A stretch of DNA of 5,743 nucleotides, taken from NCBI GenBank assembly GCA_021839785.1, contig JAKCAB010000709.1:1-5743 (forward strand), read 5' to 3'. The first letter of the stretch is position 1, and each line of letters begins with the position of its first letter. The position numbers were made by a program, and so were the translations under genes. Positions 1 through 4,958 of this stretch are shown here, in pieces. The notes below the pieces were generated by a model that saw nothing but the letters and a program-made list of their open reading frames with translations, was not told where the DNA came from and ran no database searches. The stretch comes from a bacterium. GTDB lineage: Bacteria; Verrucomicrobiota; Verrucomicrobiae; Limisphaerales; J093.

Positions 1-135
1 CCGCCGGTTGCGGTCCACACCTCACGCCCCCCAGCGCTGGTCAAAACCTCCGCACCGCCGGTGGTAGTTAAGACTTCGCCGCCGCCCGCGGCAGTCCGCA
101 CTTCGCCCCCGCCGGTTGTCGTCGGCAAACCTGAA
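1..135 (+). repeat. 27-bp tandem repeat, five diverged in-frame copies
   Basis: Units lie at 1-27, 28-54, 55-81, 82-108 and 109-135. They translate as PPVAVHTSR, PPALVKTSA, PPVVVKTSP, PPAAVRTSP and PPVVVGKPE, with a consensus of PP, two small or aliphatic residues, V, a basic residue, then TS. The last copy decays. The period is exactly 27 bp without indels, which indicates duplication within the gene; codon choices differ between copies, so the array is not recent. It starts at or before the window edge, so more copies may exist upstream. Confidence 0.85.
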
Positions 136-1134
136 GTCCCGACCCATGTTGCCGCGGCGCCACCGCTTACCCCCAAGACGAACGCGACCGAGTCAGTCGC
201 CGCCGCCAAGCCGCCCCCGACCACCAGCGCTCCCACCACCGGGGTGGCGGTTGCGAAAGTGCCGGAGAAACCAACCGTCTCCGAACCACCGCTCGAAACA
301 GTCACCGTGCGGGAAGGTCCGACCATCGTCCCCGGACGCGAGTTGGAAGCCCTGGCCACTGAGACCGCCGACGTTGCGCGAACGCCGTCGGCTGCCGAAA
401 CCGCGACCGAGCCCGAGTACGCCGGCGCGGAGCCCAAGAAGCGTTCGTTCATCGCCAAGCTCAATCCGCTGAAATTGTTTGGCTCCAAGGACAAGAAGGT
501 TGACGCGGAAACCGAAAACACGGCTAAAAAGAAGGCCGATGGCAAACGCCCCACACCGATTCCAACGAAGGATTCCGCAGCTCCCGCGCCGCCGCCGCCC
601 GCGCCCGCACGACCGACTTTTCCGCGGTACGTTTACCAGTCGCCCGCCGTGCCCGCGGCCGGGAACACCGCCGAAGCCTCCCGTCTCGTGGCCCAAGGCG
701 TGGCGGCCCACAAGGCCGGGCGAGTGGGCGAGGCGCTCGCGGACTACTCGCAGGCGGTGCAGGCCGACCCCGCCAGCTTCAACGCCCAGTACAACCTGGC
801 CGTGGCCGCGTTCGACCTCGCCGACTGGCCGCGCTCGCTCGCCGCGTACGAGCGGGCGCTCGCCATCGCGCCCGCCGACACCCGCGCCCGGTACGGCTTC
901 GCGCTCGCGCTGGAGCGCGCCGGCTATCCGCTGGACGCGGCCCAGCAACTCGATCAAGTCCTCGCCCGCGAGCCGGCCAACGTCCCGGCCCACCTCGCGC
1001 TGGCCAACCTGTACGCCACCAAGCTGGGTGATCGCGCGAAGGCGCAGGAACATTACGAGAAAGTCCTCGCCCTCCAGCCCGACCATCCCCAGGCGGGCCT
1101 GATCAAGCGCTGGCTCGGCCCGCTCCAGCCTTGA
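1..1134 (+). CDS. Proline-rich TPR-repeat protein, 5' end missing
   Basis: The frame is open from base 1 to a TGA at 1132-1134 (377 codons visible). The GTG at 61 is an internal valine of a repeat, so the true start lies upstream of the window. Residues 1-45 are five copies of a 9-residue proline-rich unit. A low-complexity Ala/Pro/Thr stretch follows to about residue 140, then a basic segment (146-161, KKRSFIAKLNPLKLFG), a Lys-rich linker and a second Pro-rich stretch (about 195-220). The C-terminal part holds four consecutive tetratricopeptide repeats at about 225-259, 260-293, 294-327 and 328-363, with the usual A/Y/G-A-L-P spacing (for example EALADYSQAVQADP and AQEHYEKVLALQPDHP), then a short tail. 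TPR arrays bind partner proteins. The Pro-rich part could span an envelope or act as a flexible linker. No catalytic domain is visible. The partner and function are unknown; the missing N-terminus may hold a membrane anchor. Confidence 0.85.
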   Translation, partial: PPVAVHTSRPPALVKTSAPPVVVKTSPPPAAVRTSPPPVVVGKPEVPTHVAAAPPLTPKTNATESVAAAKPPPTTSAPTTGVAVAKVPEKPTVSEPPLETVTVREGPTIVPGRELEALATETADVARTPSAAETATEPEYAGAEPKKRSFIAKLNPLKLFGSKDKKVDAETENTAKKKADGKRPTPIPTKDSAAPAPPPPAPARPTFPRYVYQSPAVPAAGNTAEASRLVAQGVAAHKAGRVGEALADYSQAVQADPASFNAQYNLAVAAFDLADWPRSLAAYERALAIAPADTRARYGFALALERAGYPLDAAQQLDQVLAREPANVPAHLALANLYATKLGDRAKAQEHYEKVLALQPDHPQAGLIKRWLGPLQP

Positions 1135-1147
1135 TTGAAACGGGGAT

Positions 1148-1166
1148 CGCGGCCAGTGGAGCCGCG
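1148..1166. repeat. Small hairpin between TPR and methyltransferase-like genes
   Basis: CGCGGC (1148-1153) and GCCGCG (1161-1166) form a perfect 6-bp stem with a 7-base loop in the 63-bp gap between the two genes. There is no T-run, so it is not a standard intrinsic terminator. In DNA this GC-rich it may be chance. Confidence 0.3.
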
Positions 1167-1197
1167 GGCGTGGTCAACCGATTCGGATTCACACCGG

Positions 1198-1629
1198 ATG
1201 AAGACGCTCTCGGTCATCGGCTACCTGGGAATGATCGGCGGCCTCCTCGGTCTGTTGGCCACCGGGAGCCTCCTTTTCCGGTCCCCACTCGTCATCGTCC
1301 CGCAAGCGGCGGCGGTTTGGCTCCTGATCTGGGCGCGGCTGGCCTTTGGTCGGCGCAGCTTTCATCTGGCTGCGAACCCCACCGAAGGCGGTCTGGTGAC
1401 CACCGGACCGTATCGGTTCATCCGGCATCCGATCTACACGGCGGTGTGCCTGTTCGCCGGGGCGGGAGCCGCGGCGCACCTTTCAGGAACGACCGCGTTG
1501 CTGGGCGGCCTGGTTCTGGCCAGTGCGCTGGCGCGAATCGGCTGCGAAGAGCAGTTGGTGTCGGCGCGGTATCCGGAGTACCGCGCGTACGCGGCGCGGA
1601 CCTGGCGGATGATCCCGTACGTGTTCTAG
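1198..1629 (+). CDS. ICMT-like integral membrane methyltransferase family protein
   Basis: The product is 143 residues, hydrophobic, with likely membrane segments at about 4-27, 30-50, 79-95 and 98-115. The family signature is GPYRFIRHPIY (70-80) followed by a Glu pair (E117, E118) and a tail of the form YPEYRAYAARTWRMIP (125-140). This GPY-x3-RHP-x-Y plus E/YxxY/RxxRxxP arrangement is typical of the bacterial isoprenylcysteine carboxyl methyltransferase/PEMT-like superfamily, in which the C-terminal motifs bind S-adenosylmethionine. The bacterial substrate is unknown; members may methylate lipids or small molecules. The ATG at 1198 was chosen because the first membrane segment starts right after it. 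A TTG at 1135 would add 21 polar residues. No Shine-Dalgarno sequence precedes either. It follows the TPR gene by 63 bp and could be cotranscribed. Family assignment is good; methyltransferase activity is inferred. Confidence 0.85.
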   Translation: MKTLSVIGYLGMIGGLLGLLATGSLLFRSPLVIVPQAAAVWLLIWARLAFGRRSFHLAANPTEGGLVTTGPYRFIRHPIYTAVCLFAGAGAAAHLSGTTALLGGLVLASALARIGCEEQLVSARYPEYRAYAARTWRMIPYVF

Positions 1630-1671
1630 GGTGGTGTCTCAGAGTTGGGTGTCCCATGTGTGCGTTCGAAA

Positions 1672-1689
1672 GCGGCAGAGGACTGCCGC
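1672..1689. repeat. Perfect 7-4-7 hairpin, first of an intergenic cluster
   Basis: GCGGCAG (1672-1678) and CTGCCGC (1683-1689) pair perfectly around the loop AGGA, 42 bp after the methyltransferase-like stop. The surrounding bases (AAGCGGCAGAGGACTGCCGC) resemble a dispersed intergenic element I recall from Verrucomicrobiota genomes, where it gives spurious translations containing KAAEDCRSP; that is memory, not a search result. No T-run follows, so terminator function is uncertain. Confidence 0.6.
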
Positions 1690-1747
1690 AGTCCAGGACG
1701 CGGGCGCCGAATTGAGCGCACTCGACGGCGCGGTAGCGTCCGGGAGT

Positions 1748-1765
1748 GCGCCAGCCCCCTGGCGC
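1748..1765. repeat. Second perfect 7-4-7 hairpin in the same gap
   Basis: GCGCCAG (1748-1754) and CTGGCGC (1759-1765) pair around a CCCC loop. The geometry matches the hairpin at 1672-1689 exactly, but the sequence differs. Two equal-sized stems within 95 bp suggest one composite repeat element rather than isolated palindromes. Confidence 0.55.
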
Positions 1766-1800
1766 TTGGGCAAGGAAGCGGACAGGCAATTGCGGCAAAC

Positions 1801-1815
1801 CCGGCTGCAAGCCGG
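1801..1815. repeat. Third hairpin, 6-3-6
   Basis: CCGGCT (1801-1806) and AGCCGG (1810-1815) pair around GCA. The following GCGCTCC context looks like a short dispersed palindrome I recall from Verrucomicrobiota and Planctomycetota intergenic DNA (recall only). A weaker 5-bp stem (1844-1848 with 1856-1860) follows. Confidence 0.5.
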
Positions 1816-1870
1816 CGCTCCAGCGACAACTTTGGGAGGCACTGCCGGACACGACCCGGCCTTGGCGCGG

Positions 1871-1883
1871 CTTGCCAGGCAAG
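1871..1883. promoter_or_regulatory. 13-bp palindrome just upstream of the hydrolase start
   Basis: CTTGCC-A-GGCAAG is a perfect odd-length palindrome ending 24 bp before the ATG at 1908. Its position and symmetry would suit a dimeric repressor site or a short 5'-UTR hairpin. It may equally be the last member of the hairpin cluster that fills this gap. No convincing -35/-10 pair was found nearby. Confidence 0.3.
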
Positions 1884-1907
1884 TTCGAGTCGGCCTAAGC
1901 TGCCGCC

Positions 1908-3335
1908 ATGCGTTCCACTTTCGCCTTCCTGCTCTCGCTTGGCGTGACCGCCAGCAGCGCCTTCGCCGCGGCCCCGCTGGCTTTGCACCCGGACAACCCG
2001 CATTACTTCGTCTGGCGCGGCCAGCCGACCGTGCTGATCACTTCCGGCGAGCATTACGGCGCGGTCCTGAACCGCGATTTCGATTTCCGCAAGTACCTGG
2101 ACACGCTGGCGCAGGACGGGCTGAACCTCACCCGGACGTTCAGCGGCGCGTATTGCGAGCCGCCGGGCGCGTTCAGCATCGCGCGCAACACGCTCGCGCC
2201 GGAGCCGGGCCGCCTGCTCTGCCCGTGGGCGCGCAGCGACCAGGCCGGCTACGCGAACGGCGGCAACAAATTCGACCTCACGCGCTGGGACGACGCGTAT
2301 TTCCAGCGCCTGCGCGAGTTCGTTGGTTACGCGGCGAAGCGTGGCGTGGTGGTGGAGTTGAACCTGTTTTGCCCGATGTACGAGGACACGATGTGGCGGC
2401 TCAGTCCCATGAATGCGGCGAACAACGTCAATGGTCTTGGCGCCATCGCCCGCACGAACGTCTATACCCTGGACAAGGACGGCGGCTTGCTGGCCGCCCA
2501 GGAGGCGTTGGTGCGGAAGCTCGTCACCGAGTTGAAGGACTTCGACAACCTGTACTACGAAATCTGCAACGAGCCGTATTTCGGCGGCGTGACGATGGCG
2601 TGGCAGCACCGGATCGCCGACACGATCACCGCTGCGGAGAAGCCATTGGGCGTGCGGCACCTGATTTCGCAGAACATCGCCAACGACAAGGCCAAGGTGG
2701 AGAACCCCCATCCTGGCGTCTCGATCTTCAACTTTCACTACGCCTACCCGCCGGAGACGGTGGCCATGAACTATGGCCTGAACAAGGTGATCGGCGACAA
2801 CGAGACAGGTTTTCGCGGCACGAACGACCTGCCGTACCGCGTCGAGGCGTGGAGCTTCCTGCTGGCGGGGGGCGGGCTGTTCAACAACCTCGATTACTCG
2901 TTCGTGGCCGGGCACGAGGACGGGACGTTTGGCTATCCGGCCAACGAACCCGGCGGCGGAAACCCGGTCTTTCGCCGGCAGATGAAGATTCTCGGCGACT
3001 TCATCCGCAGCTTCGACTTCGTGCGCCTGAAGCCGGACGCCGGAGCCATCGCCGGCGGGGTGCCGCGCGGGCATCGCGCCTACGCGCTGGTCGAGCCGGG
3101 GCAGGCGTGGGCGATTTATCTGGCGCGCGACACGAAGGACAAGAATGCGCCCACGGGTCCGCAGACGGCGACCTTGAACCTCGCGCTGCCGGCGGGCAGT
3201 TACGGCGTGGAGTGGGTGAATCCGAAAACCGGCGCGGTGGACAAGCGGGCGGAACTGACAACGGCCGGCGGTCCCACGCCTCTGGCGAGCCCGGCGTTCG
3301 AGGAAGACATCGCCTTGCGCGTGCGACGCCGATAA
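1908..3335 (+). CDS. Secreted clan GH-A glycoside hydrolase with C-terminal beta domain
   Basis: The product is 475 residues with a Sec signal peptide (hydrophobic 6-20, likely cleavage after an Ala at about 20-22). A TIM-barrel glycosidase domain covers about 25-370. The opening HPDNPHYFVWRGQPTVLI is the usual start of GH5/GH140-like (DUF4038-like) enzymes. YEICNEPYF contains the N-E-P motif with E222 as the probable acid/base. H277 lies in FNFHYAY, and E299 in VIGDNETGF is the best nucleophile candidate. Residues of about 375-475 form a small beta domain; VEWVNPKTG (434-442) resembles the W-x-(D/N)-P-(R/K)-T-G signature of the putative collagen-binding domain that often ends such enzymes. 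The start sits right before the signal peptide; no Shine-Dalgarno is present. It probably cleaves a plant- or microbe-derived glycan outside the cytoplasm; the substrate is not readable. It heads a likely two-gene unit with the hydrolase at 3391. Clan assignment is firm, exact family is not. Confidence 0.88.
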   Translation: MRSTFAFLLSLGVTASSAFAAAPLALHPDNPHYFVWRGQPTVLITSGEHYGAVLNRDFDFRKYLDTLAQDGLNLTRTFSGAYCEPPGAFSIARNTLAPEPGRLLCPWARSDQAGYANGGNKFDLTRWDDAYFQRLREFVGYAAKRGVVVELNLFCPMYEDTMWRLSPMNAANNVNGLGAIARTNVYTLDKDGGLLAAQEALVRKLVTELKDFDNLYYEICNEPYFGGVTMAWQHRIADTITAAEKPLGVRHLISQNIANDKAKVENPHPGVSIFNFHYAYPPETVAMNYGLNKVIGDNETGFRGTNDLPYRVEAWSFLLAGGGLFNNLDYSFVAGHEDGTFGYPANEPGGGNPVFRRQMKILGDFIRSFDFVRLKPDAGAIAGGVPRGHRAYALVEPGQAWAIYLARDTKDKNAPTGPQTATLNLALPAGSYGVEWVNPKTGAVDKRAELTTAGGPTPLASPAFEEDIALRVRRR

Positions 3336-3390
3336 AGGAGGCCGCCAGAACAGGCTTTTCTCGCGCGGCTGGTTCTTCGACCCTACCGCC

Positions 3391-4791
3391 ATGAAATCGT
3401 CGCAGAAGACGCTGGCTCTGGCTTGGGCGGTGGGTGCGCTGGCCGCCTCATTGGCCGCCGCCGAACCGCCGAAGGCGGAGTCGAGTTTTCGCTTCACGTT
3501 GCCGCCGGCGCCGTTCGCCACCAACCTGATCGCGGACTCGCCGTTCGGCCTCAACACCGCCTTGCGCCCGGACACGCCGGACCTCGAGGCGCGCCTGCTG
3601 GCGATGCAGGAGCTGGGGGTCAAATGGGCGCGGCAGGATTTCGCCTGGCGCCGGATCGAGCGGATGCCGGGCGAGTATCGCTGGGAAGCGCACGACGAAT
3701 TGGTGCGCAAGCTCCGTGCGCACGGCATTCAAATCCTGGGTTGCCTCGCGTACGCGCCCACCTTCCACGACCCGCGCACGACCGAAGGCGTGGACGCGTT
3801 CGTGAAGTTCGTCCAGGCCGCGGCCAAGCATTACGCCGGCCTCGTGGACACCTGGCAGATTTGGAACGAACCGAACGGCGGTTTTTGGGACGGCACGCCG
3901 GACGATTACGCGCGTCTGCTCGCCGCGGCGGGACCCGCCATTCACGGCGCGAACGCGGAGGCCAAGGTGGTGGGCCTGAACATGGCGTTTTGCGACGTGC
4001 TCTGGGCGGGTCGCGTGTTGAAGCAGGTGCCTTACGGGGCGTTCGACATCGTGGCGTTTCACCCGTACCGGCCGCCGAACGCGCCGGAGGACAAGTTCGA
4101 TCGGTGGACGCTCGACCAATACGTGAAGGTCTGGCACAGCGGCGAACTCCCCACCGACTACGCGATGGTGAACATGACGTTCCTGGAGCAGACCGACGAA
4201 CTGGTGAAGCTGATGCGGCAGTTCGGCCGGCCCAAGCCGATCTGGATCACCGAGATTTGCTGGAATTCCCACCTCCACCCGTACGGCACCAGCGAACTGC
4301 GTCAGGCCGACCTGGCGGTGCGATTTTACACACTGGCGATGGCGTCGCCGGCGATTCAGAAGGTGTTTTGGTGGACGCTCGCCGACCAGGGCGACCGCCA
4401 GTTTGACCAGGCCGACATGGTGGGCCTGGCCCGCGCGGATTTGTCGCCCAAGTACGCTTTCGCCGCCTTTGGCTGGATGACCCGCCTTTTGGAAGGCAAG
4501 CGCTGGGTGCGCAACGACGCCTTCGGCCCCGACGTGTTCGCGGTGGTGTTCAACGACGCGGCGAAGAAGGAAGACGTCATGGTTGCCTGGACCACGCGGC
4601 CGTTCGCGCACCTTCGCATCAACAACACCGAGCGCGGCCTGACCTTCCACGATGTGCTGGGCACGCGGCGGTTCGTGGAACTGGACCCGATCCGCACCGG
4701 CAGTCTCACCGTGCCGTTGAGCGAAAGCCCGATCTACATCACCGCCCCGGAAGGCTTGAAGGCAATCGTGAAACCCAACCCCGGCTGGTGA
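3391..4791 (+). CDS. Secreted GH39/PslG-like glycoside hydrolase
   Basis: The product is 466 residues. The N-terminal signal peptide (hydrophobic 8-23, likely cleavage near AAA-E25) indicates export. The barrel begins at about 48 (DSPFGLN). MQELGVKWARQDFAWRRIE followed by a helix and ILGCLAYAP matches the first strands of GH39-type and PslG-type clan GH-A enzymes. TWQIWNEPNG places the acid/base at E160. FHPYRPP (223-229) is a conserved substrate-site loop. IWITEICW gives nucleophile E288. VFWWTLADQ (326-333) is the final strand. A C-terminal beta region (about 380-456) ends with SPIYIT. Family knowledge suggests a retaining glycosidase on xylosides or an exopolysaccharide; the substrate is unknown. 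It starts 55 bp after the preceding hydrolase, from which it differs in sequence, so the pair is not a recent tandem duplication. The ATG is preceded by CTACCGCC, much like the other hydrolase (CTGCCGCC), and lacks a Shine-Dalgarno. The last residues (KPNPGW) overlap a repeated 12-bp motif. Confidence 0.88.
   Translation: MKSSQKTLALAWAVGALAASLAAAEPPKAESSFRFTLPPAPFATNLIADSPFGLNTALRPDTPDLEARLLAMQELGVKWARQDFAWRRIERMPGEYRWEAHDELVRKLRAHGIQILGCLAYAPTFHDPRTTEGVDAFVKFVQAAAKHYAGLVDTWQIWNEPNGGFWDGTPDDYARLLAAAGPAIHGANAEAKVVGLNMAFCDVLWAGRVLKQVPYGAFDIVAFHPYRPPNAPEDKFDRWTLDQYVKVWHSGELPTDYAMVNMTFLEQTDELVKLMRQFGRPKPIWITEICWNSHLHPYGTSELRQADLAVRFYTLAMASPAIQKVFWWTLADQGDRQFDQADMVGLARADLSPKYAFAAFGWMTRLLEGKRWVRNDAFGPDVFAVVFNDAAKKEDVMVAWTTRPFAHLRINNTERGLTFHDVLGTRRFVELDPIRTGSLTVPLSESPIYITAPEGLKAIVKPNPGW
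4774..4785 (+). repeat. 12-bp direct repeat, copy 1 (copy 2 at 4834-4845)
   Basis: CCCAACCCCGGC occurs at 4774-4785, inside the last codons of the hydrolase gene, and again at 4834-4845 in the gap. Both copies are complementary to GCCGGGG-GA-TTGG at 4799-4811, allowing for a two-base bulge, so that segment can pair with either side. Confidence 0.7.
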
Positions 4792-4798
4792 TCCGACG

Positions 4799-4845
4799 GC
4801 CGGGGGATTGGAGGACAAGGCCCGGTGGCCTTGCCCAACCCCGGC
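4799..4845. terminator. Long imperfect hairpin after the hydrolase stop
   Basis: The outer stem is GCCGGGG (4799-4805) with CCCCGGC (4839-4845). After a GA bulge, TTGG (4808-4811) pairs with CCAA (4835-4838). After an asymmetric internal loop, CAAGGCC (4816-4822) pairs with GGCCTTG (4827-4833) around the loop CGGT. That is 18 base pairs starting 8 bases after the TGA. It lies between convergent genes, which suits a bidirectional terminator, but there is no clear T-run on either strand, so a stabilising 3' hairpin or a dispersed repeat is also possible. Confidence 0.5.
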
Positions 4846-4864
4846 GAAACTCCGCTTTCGCCGG
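4841..4864. terminator. Perfect 9-6-9 hairpin overlapping the previous one
   Basis: CCGGCGAAA (4841-4849) and TTTCGCCGG (4856-4864) form a perfect 9-bp stem with loop CTCCGC. It shares 4841-4845 with the outer stem of the preceding hairpin, so both cannot be fully formed at once. Located in the convergent gap. Confidence 0.5.
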
Positions 4865-4867
4865 TAT

Positions 4868-4923
4868 GTCCCGATTTCGAATGGGTGGCTGCGCCGCTGC
4901 CGCACCGCCGCCACAATCGGGAC
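4868..4923. repeat. 9-bp inverted repeat enclosing a GC-rich inner stem
   Basis: GTCCCGATT (4868-4876) is the exact reverse complement of AATCGGGAC (4915-4923). Inside, GTGGC (4885-4889) can pair with GCCAC (4910-4914), and TGCG (4890-4893) with CGCA (4901-4904). Together with the two hairpins to the left, almost all of 4799-4923 can fold. No open reading frame of interest is seen here. Confidence 0.55.
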
Positions 4924-4958
4924 GCCGCCTTTTCGCCCCGCCAATTGACGAACCTGGG

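Noticed and set aside
193..1086. 297-codon minus-strand frame opposite the TPR gene
   Set aside because: The Gly/Arg-rich translation has no family features; the plus strand encodes clear TPR motifs.
1131..1715. 194-codon frame alternative to the methyltransferase-like gene
   Set aside because: The neighbouring frame encodes the conserved GPYRFIRHPIY signature and membrane segments; this one does not.
1645..1947. Possible 100-residue protein in the gap before the first hydrolase
   Set aside because: It runs through the hairpin cluster, overlaps the hydrolase start, and reads like translated repeat (KAAEDCRSP type), not a real protein.
1631..3394. 587-codon plus-strand frame overlapping the first hydrolase
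   Set aside because: An Arg/Gly/Ala-rich translation in an alternative frame of a well-supported gene.
1626..3728. 700-codon open frame on the minus strand antisense to both hydrolases
   Set aside because: It is Arg/Val/His-rich with no recognisable domain, and lies opposite genes with clear signal peptides and catalytic motifs. Long antisense frames are expected in high-GC DNA.
3448..4944. 498-codon open frame on the minus strand opposite the GH39-like gene
   Set aside because: Low-complexity basic translation with no domain; an antisense artefact of GC-rich third positions.
4944..4949. TTGACG as a -35 promoter box
   Set aside because: No matching -10 at suitable spacing, and it would read antisense into the oxidoreductase gene.
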